From Zoogloea sp. (GTDB lineage Bacteria > Pseudomonadota > Gammaproteobacteria > Burkholderiales > Rhodocyclaceae), in assembly GCF_023150065.1 (NCBI RefSeq), contig NZ_JAKLLN010000004.1, positions 219,522 through 283,521 of the forward strand: DNA of 64,000 bases, given 5' to 3'. The notes below the pieces were generated by a model. It did no database searches, had not been told where the DNA came from, and was given only the letters and a program-made list of their open reading frames with translations. This document shows positions 28,954 to 36,528 of this stretch, in pieces. Made by a program: the position numbers and the translations under genes. The number at the start of each line of letters is the position of its first letter. The first letter of the stretch is position 1.

Positions 28954-29153
28954 GCGCTGACAGGCACCTGCGAGGCAGGCACCGGAGGAATAAAGGACGG
29001 ATTATCGCATCAAGGGTGGAGGGGCGCGAAGGGGCGGGGGCGGAGCCGCCCGATGCCGACCTCAACAAACGCTCCCGAAAGCCTGTGACTCACGTCACAA
29101 TATGCCAATGACGCACTCCTGCACTCCTCGCAGCCCACGGATTTTTGCCCGGC
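28954..29153. promoter_or_regulatory. Divergent promoter region between rfaE1 and the MASE1 kinase
   Basis: This 200-base gap lies between two divergently read genes and should contain both promoters. Apart from the CRP-type palindrome at 29084-29099 I see no clear boxes, and no gene. Confidence 0.4.
29084..29099. promoter_or_regulatory. CRP/FNR-family operator, TGTGA-N6-TCACA
   Basis: The sequence is TGTGAC-TCAC-GTCACA, a perfect 6+6 palindrome and an exact match to the CRP/Vfr half-site consensus TGTGA-N6-TCACA. It lies 55 bases before the kinase ATG (29154) and 131 bases before rfaE1 on the other strand. It could serve either gene. The position relative to the transcription start is unknown. 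Confidence 0.55.
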
Positions 29154-30815
29154 ATGACTAGCGGCATCAAGGGCTCCACCGACTGGTTCGGCCGGCTACC
29201 GGAGCAGCTCGCCTTCATCGGGCTGTACCTGGCCCTGGATGCGGTGAGCTTCATCCATCCCCTGTGGGGGCTGAACATCACCCCGTGGAATCCGGCCCCG
29301 GCCCTCGGGCTGGTGTTCCTGATCCGGCATGGGCGCAGCGCCTGGCTGGCCACGGTGCTGGCGGTCGTGCTGGGCGATTTCGTCGTCTACGATTTCGAGC
29401 CCCTGCGCTGGCCCCTGCTGGGCACCAGCCTGGTACTGGCTGCCGGCTATGTGGCGCTGGGCTCGGAGCTGGCCCGCATCCTGCCCCGGGACAGCCTGCT
29501 GAATACCCGCCGGGCCCTGGTCACCTGGTTCATCGGGGTGGCCCTGGGTACCCTGCTGGTGAGCCTCCTGTACGTGTTCTCCCTGCGCCTGGGCGGGTTT
29601 CTGGTGCCGAGCGGCTGGTGGCAGGCCCTGCTGCGCTTCTGGGTCGGCGACGGGGTGGGCATCGCCATCCTGATGCCCCTGCTGTGGTGGCTGGGCAATG
29701 AGCAGGGGCGCCGGCAGCTGCTGCAGGCCATTCGCCAGCCGGAAAGCGGTGGCTATCTGGCCCTCGCCGTGGCCACCCTGTGGCTGGCCTTCGGTATCGG
29801 CGGACACAACGGCTTCAAGCTGTTCTACCTGCTCTTCCTGCCCATCGCCTGGGCCGCCGGACGCCAGGGCATGGCCGGGGCCATCATCTGCGCCGCCTTC
29901 CTGCAGCTGGGGGTCATCGTCGCGGTGCAGCTGCTCGACTACAGCGCGGTCACCGTCGCCGAGCTCCAGATCCTGGCCCTGGCCATGGCCCTGGTGGGCT
30001 TCTTCGTCGGCGTGGTGGTGGATGAAAAGCGGCGTACCGGCACCGAACTGCGCCATAGCCTGCGCCTGGCCGCAGCCGGCGAGATGGCCGGTGCCCTGGC
30101 CCATGAGCTGCAGCAGCCTCTCACCGCCCTGCGTGCGTATGCCGGCGCCTGCGAACGCCTGATCGAGCGGGGCGCTACCTCCGAGCAGCTGCTCGCGGCC
30201 GTGCAGTGCGTACAGCGGGAGTCGGCCCGGGCCGACGCGACGGTGCGGCGCCTGCAGGATTTCTACCGGGCGGAGCCCACCCGCCTGGAGTCCGTGGCCC
30301 TGGAGACGCTGGTGGAGGCGGCGGTGGCCCCCTTCCGCAACCAGGCCGAACAGGAGGGCGTGCGGCTGAAGGTCAATGCGCTCCCGGCGGTGTCCCTGTG
30401 GGCGGACCGCCTGCAACTGGAAGTGGTGCTGCGCCACCTGCTCGCCAACGCTTTCGATGCCGTCGGCGACAGTCCGCGCCACCCCCGCCGCATCCTGCTG
30501 AGTGCCTTTCAGGAAAGCACCGAGCGGGTCTGCCTGCAGATCGAGGACTCGGGCCTCGGCCTCACCACCCAGCACGCCGCGCGCCTCTTCGACGGGCCGG
30601 CGGCAGGCGGGGCCGGCCCCCTGGATGCCGGCCTGGCGATCAGTCGGGCCATCGTGGACACCCATGGTGGGCGCCTGTGGGGCGAGGCGCACCGGCACCG
30701 CATCTTCAAGCTGGAGCTGCCCGTCGAGGCGGCCCCCGGCGCGCCTTGCCGGCCAGGCTGGCCCGGTCGCATACTGTCCGGATCGGGTACGCGTGAAGGA
30801 GTCCATCATGCTTGA
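29154..30815 (+). CDS. MASE1-domain sensor histidine kinase
   Basis: The 553-residue protein has an N-terminal MASE1-type integral membrane sensor (about eight helices to residue 290). A histidine kinase core follows: AAAGEMAGALAHELQQPLTALRAYAGACERL (phospho-acceptor His in HELQQPL), RHLLANAFDAVG (N box), DSGLGL (G box) and a C-terminal HGGRLWGE. Kinases of this layout (HELQQPL dimerisation type) often work with LuxR/FixJ-type regulators, but none is adjacent. The ATG at 29154 gives MTSGIKGSTDW. The gene overlaps the ClpP-like gene by 8 bases and is preceded by the CRP-type palindrome. Confidence 0.88.
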   Translation: MTSGIKGSTDWFGRLPEQLAFIGLYLALDAVSFIHPLWGLNITPWNPAPALGLVFLIRHGRSAWLATVLAVVLGDFVVYDFEPLRWPLLGTSLVLAAGYVALGSELARILPRDSLLNTRRALVTWFIGVALGTLLVSLLYVFSLRLGGFLVPSGWWQALLRFWVGDGVGIAILMPLLWWLGNEQGRRQLLQAIRQPESGGYLALAVATLWLAFGIGGHNGFKLFYLLFLPIAWAAGRQGMAGAIICAAFLQLGVIVAVQLLDYSAVTVAELQILALAMALVGFFVGVVVDEKRRTGTELRHSLRLAAAGEMAGALAHELQQPLTALRAYAGACERLIERGATSEQLLAAVQCVQRESARADATVRRLQDFYRAEPTRLESVALETLVEAAVAPFRNQAEQEGVRLKVNALPAVSLWADRLQLEVVLRHLLANAFDAVGDSPRHPRRILLSAFQESTERVCLQIEDSGLGLTTQHAARLFDGPAAGGAGPLDAGLAISRAIVDTHGGRLWGEAHRHRIFKLELPVEAAPGAPCRPGWPGRILSGSGTREGVHHA

Positions 30816-31443
30816 CCACAGCCGCGGACGGAATGCCGAAGCAGACGACGACGAGGTGGAGCCATTTGGCGGGCTGGTGCGCTACGAGCGGCACGTGCCG
30901 CTGCACCAGGTGTCCTACTACCTGTGCGGCGAGCTGCAGGCGCCCCAGTACTACACCGAGCTGTTCTACACCCTGCGCAGCGCGGCCGAAACCGACCTGA
31001 TCTACCTGCACATCAACTCACCCGGCGGCGACTTCAACACCGGGCTGCAGATCATCAACAACATGCTGGCCTCGGACGCCCACGTGATCACCGTGCTGGA
31101 GGCGCGGGCCTATTCGATGGCGGCCTTCATCTTCCTGAGCGGTGACGAGCTGATCGTCCACGATAACTGCCAGCTGATGTTCCACACCTACTCGAGCAGC
31201 TTCGCCGGCAAGGGCAGCGAGCAGCTGGCCGAGGTGCACGCCCTGGGCAGCTGGTTCGAGAAGGTCACCACGCGCCTGTGCTCGCCCTTCCTGAGCGCCA
31301 CCGACATCAGCCACATCCTGCAGGGCAGCGATCTATGGATGGATTCGGACGAGATCCGCCGGCGCCTGGCGCGGATCAAGCCGACCCGCTCAAAGGCCGC
31401 GCCGCGCAAGCCGGCCGTACGCAAGGGCAAGACCCCGGCCTGA
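30808..31443 (+). CDS. ClpP-like serine protease-fold protein
   Basis: The 211-residue protein has the ClpP/crotonase fold: IYLHINSPGGDFNTGLQIINNM (the oxyanion SPGG motif), ARAYSMAAFIFLSGDELI (nucleophile Ser in the ASM-equivalent YSM) and LMFHTYSSSF (catalytic His). A DLWMDSDEIRRRL segment offers the acid. It is not housekeeping ClpP: the core motifs deviate, and it has a charged N-terminal extension and a basic C-terminal tail (TRSKAAPRKPAVRKGK). The ATG at 30808 has GAAGGAG eight bases upstream and lies within the end of the kinase gene, implying coupled expression. Substrate and unfoldase partner are unknown. Confidence 0.78.
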   Translation: MLDHSRGRNAEADDDEVEPFGGLVRYERHVPLHQVSYYLCGELQAPQYYTELFYTLRSAAETDLIYLHINSPGGDFNTGLQIINNMLASDAHVITVLEARAYSMAAFIFLSGDELIVHDNCQLMFHTYSSSFAGKGSEQLAEVHALGSWFEKVTTRLCSPFLSATDISHILQGSDLWMDSDEIRRRLARIKPTRSKAAPRKPAVRKGKTPA

Positions 31444-31467
31444 GCACCGCACCCGGGCCGGTGCCCC

Positions 31468-32046
31468 TCAGGGCCCGCGGGTACCGGCCGGGAGGGCCGT
31501 GGCGATGTCGGCCGCCAGGGCATCGACAAGACGCCCGTGGGCGAGGGCGAGGGCTTCCCAGGTGGGCTCGGCCACCTTCTCGGTGGCCACGAATCGCCGA
31601 CCCGCCAGGTCCTTGCCGCCCTTGCGCAGGGTCCACACCACCTCCAGGCTCACCTTCTCGAAGCCCTCCGCATCGAAGCGCAGCACATCGATGGGCAGGC
31701 TCATCTCGGGTTCGGCAATGCTCGACTGGGGCCACGCCACGATGCGGCCGTTGCCGCTGCGCCGCGCCAGCTCCACCGCCACCCGGCGGGCGATCTCGGT
31801 CTTCAGCGGGGCGGCCCAGCGATGGCCCTCGGCCACGTCGGCCCGGGCGCCATCCACCTGGCGCACGATGAGCAGGCGGTCGATGCTCGCCGGCACCCCC
31901 ACCGGCCCCACCACCAGGCTCGGACCGCTGCCCAGGGCAGCCGACCCGGCCGACGTCAGCGCCCCGAGGGTGTAGTAGCGCACCGGCGGGGTGCTGCTGC
32001 AGGCGGCCAGCAGGCTGCAGGCCAGGATCAGGGAGAGCCGCTTCAT
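31468..32046 (-). CDS. pqiC: PqiC-family lipoprotein (intermembrane transport)
   Basis: The 192-residue lipoprotein has the signal LILACSLLAACSSTPP (lipobox LAAC, Cys16) and the PqiC/ABC-transport-auxiliary domain: VRYYTLGALT, VVGPVGVPASIDRLLIV and HRWAAPLKTEIARRVAVELA. In E. coli PqiC sits on the inner leaflet of the outer membrane and forms the outer end of the PqiB tunnel. It is the last gene of the pqiA-pqiA-pqiB-pqiC operon, overlapping pqiB by 4 bases (ATGA). Confidence 0.88.
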   Translation of the reverse strand: MKRLSLILACSLLAACSSTPPVRYYTLGALTSAGSAALGSGPSLVVGPVGVPASIDRLLIVRQVDGARADVAEGHRWAAPLKTEIARRVAVELARRSGNGRIVAWPQSSIAEPEMSLPIDVLRFDAEGFEKVSLEVVWTLRKGGKDLAGRRFVATEKVAEPTWEALALAHGRLVDALAADIATALPAGTRGP

Positions 32047-33680
32047 GGTTTTTCCTCGGGTTTGCCGCGCAACAGGGCCTCGGGATGCCGGTCGAGGGTG
32101 TCGGCCAGATGGCGCAGGGCCTGGGCGGCCCGGGTGAGTTCCTGCAGGCTGGCGCGCAGATCCTGCTGCAGGGGCGCATCCGTGGCCAGCAGCTTGCGGG
32201 TGTCGGCAATCGCCGCCCGGGCCTCGACCACGGTGTCGCGCACGTCGCCATTGGCCAGGCCGTCGATGCGCTTGACCAGCGCCTCCGCCTCGTCGACGGT
32301 GCGCCCCAGGCCGACGATGGCCTTGCGGGTGTCCTGGCCGATCTCGTTGAGGGGCAGCCGGTCGAGCTTGTCGATGATGCGCAGCAGGGTTGTCTGCAAC
32401 TCGTCCAGGCTGCCGCGCTGGGTCGGCAGGCGCGGCGGCCTGGCCGCCCAGTCCGCCTTGCCCGGCTTGGCCCCCGGGAAGAAATCGAGGGCCACGTAGA
32501 GCTGGCCGGTGACCAGGTTGCCGTTGCGCAGCTGGGCCCGCAGCCCGCTGCTCACCAGCCTGTCGATGAACTCGCGGAAATCCTTGTCTCTGTAGTCCTT
32601 GCCGAAGAAGGTCTGCTTGTCCGAGTCGGGCCGGGCCTGCATGCGCCCCGGGTAGATGGCCACCTCGACCAGCAGGCCCAGGTCGGTGGCGCCTTTCTGG
32701 ATGTCTGCGTGGATGGCACTGACCTCGCCCAGCTGGATGCCACGGAACTCCACCGGCGCCCCCACCGACAGGCCGCGCACGCTCTCGGTGAAGCGCAGCA
32801 GGTAGTGCTGGATCGTCGTATGGGGCTGCTTGAGGGCCTGCTCGCGGGTGTCGAACAGGTGGAAGACGTGCTCCTGCGGTGCCCGCGCGGCCTCGCTGGT
32901 CTCCGGGGTCAGGAAGGACAGGCCGCCGGCCACGATGGAGGTGAGCGATTCGGTGTTCACCTGCACCCCGTCGGCCCCGAGCTTGACGTCCACCCCGCTG
33001 GCGTTCCAGAACCGGGTGTCGGTGGTGACGAAGCGATCGTAGGGCGCCTTGATGAAGACCCGCAGATCGACGTGCTTGCCCGTCGCATCGAGCCGGAAGC
33101 CGGTGACCTGCCCCACAGGAATGCGCCGGTAGTACACCGGCGTGCCCACGTCCAGCGAGCCCAGGGAGGGGGCCTCGAGGGCGAAGTAGCGGCCGGGCAC
33201 GTCGATGCTGATCACCGGAGCTTCGTCGAGCCCCTTGAAATCCCGCCGTGACTCATCGGACTTGCCCACGTCCATGCCGATGTAGGCCCCCGACAACAGG
33301 GTGTCCAGCCCGGATACGGAGCTGCCCGAGACCCGCGCGCTGACCACCCAGAAGCGGGTGTCGTCCACCAGCAGACGCGCCGCCTCGCGGGCCAGCTTGG
33401 CGGTGGCGACGACGTGGCTGCCATCGGCGGCGAGGGTCACGGCGCTGAGCTGGCCGACGTCCACGTCCTTGTATTTGATGCGGGTCTTGCCGGGCTCCAG
33501 GCCCACCCCGGTGCCGAAGGTGATGGTCACGGTGGGCCCCTGCTCGTAGTAGGTGCGCACAGCCAGAAAGGCGCCGATCAGGGCTGCCACCAGCGGGATG
33601 ATCCATACCAGCGGGATGCGGAAGCGCCGCGGACGGTCCACCACGGCGACGGGAAGGGCGGGAGGGGTGGGGTCAGTCAT
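32043..33680 (-). CDS. pqiB: PqiB, MCE-domain intermembrane lipid transport protein
   Basis: The 545-residue protein has one N-terminal membrane helix (IPLVWIIPLVAALIGAFLAV) followed by three MCE (MlaD-like) domains. These begin around residue 50 (TFGTGVGLEPGKTRIKYKDVDVG), 165 (LEAPSLGSLDVGTPVYYRRIPVGQV) and 290 (VRGLSVGAPVEFRGIQLGEV). A C-terminal helical region ends in a coiled coil. In E. coli PqiB hexamers stack into a tunnel for phospholipids across the periplasm. It is coupled to pqiA upstream by an 8-base overlap. Confidence 0.92.
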   Translation of the reverse strand: MTDPTPPALPVAVVDRPRRFRIPLVWIIPLVAALIGAFLAVRTYYEQGPTVTITFGTGVGLEPGKTRIKYKDVDVGQLSAVTLAADGSHVVATAKLAREAARLLVDDTRFWVVSARVSGSSVSGLDTLLSGAYIGMDVGKSDESRRDFKGLDEAPVISIDVPGRYFALEAPSLGSLDVGTPVYYRRIPVGQVTGFRLDATGKHVDLRVFIKAPYDRFVTTDTRFWNASGVDVKLGADGVQVNTESLTSIVAGGLSFLTPETSEAARAPQEHVFHLFDTREQALKQPHTTIQHYLLRFTESVRGLSVGAPVEFRGIQLGEVSAIHADIQKGATDLGLLVEVAIYPGRMQARPDSDKQTFFGKDYRDKDFREFIDRLVSSGLRAQLRNGNLVTGQLYVALDFFPGAKPGKADWAARPPRLPTQRGSLDELQTTLLRIIDKLDRLPLNEIGQDTRKAIVGLGRTVDEAEALVKRIDGLANGDVRDTVVEARAAIADTRKLLATDAPLQQDLRASLQELTRAAQALRHLADTLDRHPEALLRGKPEEKP

Positions 33681-34326
33681 GGGGAGGCCGGGGGGAAGCG
33701 GTGTCGGTGAGGGGGTCCCAGATGAGACGCGGGTCGAAGCTCATGGCGGCGAACATGGTCAGCACCACCACCGCGCCGAAGGCCACGGCGGCCGGACCGG
33801 CCTGGATGGTGGCGAGCCCCTGGAACTGAACCAGCGCCACCAGGATGGTGATCACGTAGATGTCGAGCATGGACCAGCGCCCGACAAACTCCACCATCCG
33901 GTACAGGCGGGTACGCTGGATCAGGTTGTGCCGGGAACGGCGCTGGACCGAGGCGACGAGGTAGACCAGGGCCAGGATCTTGAGCAGGGGCACCATCACG
34001 CTGGCAAAGAACACCACCGCCGCCAGCGGCCACGAACCCGACTGCCACAGGAAGACCACGCCGCTCATGATGGTGTCCTGCTGGCTGCCGAGCAGGGAGG
34101 CGGTGACCATCATGGGCAGCAGGTTGGCCGGGATGTAGAGCAGCACCGCGGCCGCGATCAGCGCCCAGGTGGTGGACAGGCTGGCGGGTTTGCGCATGTG
34201 CATCGGTGCGCCGCAGCGCGGACAGCGCAGGCCGTGCGCCCCGCCCTCGGGCAGCCCGGCGAGCTGGCCGCACACGTGGCAACTCATCAGGCCGGCCTCC
34301 CGGGCCGTCAGGGGCAAGCCGCTCAC
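33673..34326 (-). CDS. pqiA: PqiA domain protein, second half
   Basis: The 217-residue protein carries one PqiA module: a zinc-ribbon-like start (CHVCG, then CPRCG) and four membrane helices, with IPANLLPMMVT, QSGSWPLAAVVFFASVMVPLLKI and RWSMLDIYVITILVALVQF typical of the family. In E. coli a single 417-residue PqiA has two such modules; here they are separate genes. The GTG start at 34326 overlaps the stop of the first module gene (GTGA), giving tight stoichiometric coupling. It is probably the membrane component energising or gating PqiB. Confidence 0.88.
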   Translation of the reverse strand: MSGLPLTAREAGLMSCHVCGQLAGLPEGGAHGLRCPRCGAPMHMRKPASLSTTWALIAAAVLLYIPANLLPMMVTASLLGSQQDTIMSGVVFLWQSGSWPLAAVVFFASVMVPLLKILALVYLVASVQRRSRHNLIQRTRLYRMVEFVGRWSMLDIYVITILVALVQFQGLATIQAGPAAVAFGAVVVLTMFAAMSFDPRLIWDPLTDTASPRPPHD

Positions 34327-34961
34327 CGGAGCGCCCCGGGCAGCGGGGCCTGCCACAGCAGGCGCGTGTCGAAGGCCCGGGCGGCCAGGGTCAGCACCAC
34401 GATCAGGGCCGCCGTGGCCCAGAAGGCCGTGCCGAGCACCACCGTGGCCAGGTGCGACAGCTTGACCAGGGACACCAGCATGCCGAGCAGAAAGACCTCC
34501 ATCATGCCCCACGGCTGCACCGAGCGGACCAGGCGGAAGAAGGTGGCCAGCCGCGGCGACACCCGGCCGAGGCGCAGGGGCACCAGCACCAGCAGGAACA
34601 TCAGCAGCTCGAGCACCGGAAACAGCAGGGCGGTGATGAAGACCAGGGCCGCCACGGGCTCGACACCCCCCTTCCAGAGGATCTGCACCGCCTCGAAGAG
34701 CGTCACCTCGACGCGCCGCCCCTGCATCTCGAGGCCCACCAGAGGGTGGATGTTGGCGATCAGGTAGAGGATCGCCGCCGCCAGGCTCAGGGCCAGGCTG
34801 CGGTCGAGACTGTCCGGCGGGTTACGCGCCAGGAAGGCTCCGCAGCGCGCACAGCGGGCCGTCTCGCCGGGGGCGAGTTGAGGCTCGGTCTGCAGCAGAT
34901 CGCACTCGTGACAGGCGATCAGATCGGCAGGCAGGGTCAGGTGCGCGTCGGGTGCGGGCAT
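34323..34961 (-). CDS. pqiA: PqiA domain protein, first half
   Basis: The 212-residue protein has a zinc ribbon (CHECD, then CARCG) followed by four helices with IANIHPLVGLEMQG, ITALLFPVLELLMFLLVLVPL and VQPWGMMEVFLLGMLVSLVKL. These are the hallmarks of the first PqiA module. The ATG at 34961 is used; a TTG at 34988 in the same frame is less likely. It is the first gene of the pqi operon. The operon is associated in E. coli with SoxRS and membrane-stress responses; no such operator is recognisable here. Confidence 0.88.
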   Translation of the reverse strand: MPAPDAHLTLPADLIACHECDLLQTEPQLAPGETARCARCGAFLARNPPDSLDRSLALSLAAAILYLIANIHPLVGLEMQGRRVEVTLFEAVQILWKGGVEPVAALVFITALLFPVLELLMFLLVLVPLRLGRVSPRLATFFRLVRSVQPWGMMEVFLLGMLVSLVKLSHLATVVLGTAFWATAALIVVLTLAARAFDTRLLWQAPLPGALR

Positions 34962-35084
34962 GGCTTGGCGCCGGATAATGACGGCCAATTGTGCGGTGCA
35001 AGCACGGCGGGCGCAAGGGTGGCCCCGGGGGCCTCCCCCGGGGCGGGCAGGCAGCCGGCGGGCCGCCTGCTGCGGCAGCGGAAA
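34962..35084. other. Spacer upstream of pqiA
   Basis: This 123-base gap separates the pqi operon from the GspC-like gene. It probably contains the pqi promoter. I see no gene and no strong hairpin. Confidence 0.35.
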
Positions 35085-35669
35085 TCAGCGGCCGGCGCTG
35101 GGTCCGGGCAACGCAGGCCCGGTCAGGCCGCTGCCGGGAGGCGGCCCCGAGGCATCCACCGGAGGCGGCATGCGCTCCGCCGGCAGCGCCTCAACGGTGG
35201 CGGACGGCGTCCGCTCCACGGGCGGCGGCGGAATCTCGTCCCGCCACTGGGGGTCGGCCCCCCGCCCGGTCTCCATGCCCGAGCCGACCGGAACATCACC
35301 CGGCATCAGGCTGAGGGGCAGCACGATCGGCGCCCCCGAGCTGCGCTGACGCAGCACCACCCGGTCGGGCAGCACCCGTTCGACCCGCAGATCATCGTTG
35401 AACGCGGCGCCTTCGGGCACCAGCACCGGACGCCGCCCCGCCTCGGCCAGGATGGCCACGCCCGGGGTGCTGCGATCACCGGCAATCACGCCCTGGAGCA
35501 CGATCCGCGTCGGCAGGGGGGTCGCCAGCGGCAGGTCGGCCGGGTGGGCCCCCGCCGGCGGCGCGATCTCGAGCAAGCCGGCTTCCTCAGCTATCCACAG
35601 GCCGGCAACCGTGATCACGCCCAGGGTCAGGAGGATGCGCGGCACGCGGTTGAAGTCGAATCCGTTCAT
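35085..35669 (-). CDS. GspC-like type II secretion homology-region protein
   Basis: The 194-residue protein has a short cytoplasmic N terminus, one membrane helix (ILLTLGVITVAGLWIA) and a GspC homology region: TRIVLQGVIAGDRSTPGVAILAEAGRRPVLVPEGAAFNDDLRVERVLPDRVVLRQ. The C-terminal 70 residues are Pro-rich and low complexity, and there is no PDZ domain. GspC connects the inner-membrane platform of type II secretion to the secretin. No other gsp gene lies in the window. The ATG at 35669 has AGAGG upstream. Confidence 0.7.
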   Translation of the reverse strand: MNGFDFNRVPRILLTLGVITVAGLWIAEEAGLLEIAPPAGAHPADLPLATPLPTRIVLQGVIAGDRSTPGVAILAEAGRRPVLVPEGAAFNDDLRVERVLPDRVVLRQRSSGAPIVLPLSLMPGDVPVGSGMETGRGADPQWRDEIPPPPVERTPSATVEALPAERMPPPVDASGPPPGSGLTGPALPGPSAGR

Positions 35670-35895
35670 CAAGAGCCTCTCATCCCAATGTCGTTCAATA
35701 GCGCCCACCGTAACACCGGGCGAGGTCGCCCTCTCATCGCTTTTGCCATGATTAACGTATTTAACGTTTTTCACAATTACCCTCGGGCGCAAGACATGGT
35801 GTACTTGCCCCCATGCACCCGGGTCGCCAAAGCCGCCCCCCAGCGGCGCGTCGGCCGTCCCCGGATCTGGCCCAATTTCAATGTAGACCCTGATC
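35670..35895. promoter_or_regulatory. AT-rich divergent promoter region
   Basis: This 226-base gap between the divergent GspC-like and SCO genes is AT-rich in the middle (35745-35785), with a tandem TTAACGT repeat (35753-35768, two copies spaced by 2 bases). It probably carries divergent promoters. I see no coding region. Confidence 0.4.
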
Positions 35896-36528
35896 ATGCG
35901 TTCACGCCTCCCCGCTTTCCGCCACGCCCCCGCCCTGTTTGCCGGCCTCCTGCTCCTTGGCCTGACCCCTCTCACTGCCCGGGCCGGCGACGAGCACGCC
36001 CACCACCATCACCACCACCACGCCGCATCGGCTGTCAGCCGCAGCGAAACCAGCGTCGTCCTGCCGCGGGTCAGCCTGCGCAGCCAGGACGGGGCCACCT
36101 TGGTGTTGGCCGATGCCCTGGATGACGGCCGCCCGGTGCTGCTCAACTTCATCTACACCAGCTGCACGGCCATCTGCCCGCCGATGACGCGGATCTTTGC
36201 GGAGGTGCAGGAAGGCCTCGGCGCCGACCGCCAGCGGGTGCGCCTGGTCTCCGTCTCCATCGACCCGGAGCAGGACACCCCCCGGCGCCTGAAGGACTAC
36301 GCCCGCCAGTTCGGCGCCGCCGAGCCCTGGCTCTTCCTCACCGGCAGCACCGCGGCCAGCACGGCGGTACAGAAGGCCTTCAACAGTTACCGCCCGGACA
36401 AGATGGGCCACACCCCGGTGAGCTTCCTGCGACGCGGCCCCGGCCAGCCCTGGGTACGCCTGGACGGCCTGGCCCAGGCCGGCGACATCCTGCGCGAACT
36501 GCGCCCGATGCTGCCGCCGCGGCCCTGA
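35896..36528 (+). CDS. SCO1/SenC-family copper chaperone with polyhistidine segment
   Basis: The 210-residue protein has a signal peptide (ending ARA, residue 30) and a run of seven histidines just after it (residues 36-42). The SCO thioredoxin-like domain follows, with the copper-binding Cys pair C90-x3-C94 in YTSCTAICPP and the distal His172 (GHTPVSF). SCO proteins deliver or reduce copper at the CuA site of cytochrome oxidase, or handle periplasmic copper and redox. The poly-His stretch could store or capture metal. Its TGA overlaps the ATG of the cytochrome fusion gene, so the two are coupled. Confidence 0.9.
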   Translation: MRSRLPAFRHAPALFAGLLLLGLTPLTARAGDEHAHHHHHHHAASAVSRSETSVVLPRVSLRSQDGATLVLADALDDGRPVLLNFIYTSCTAICPPMTRIFAEVQEGLGADRQRVRLVSVSIDPEQDTPRRLKDYARQFGAAEPWLFLTGSTAASTAVQKAFNSYRPDKMGHTPVSFLRRGPGQPWVRLDGLAQAGDILRELRPMLPPRP

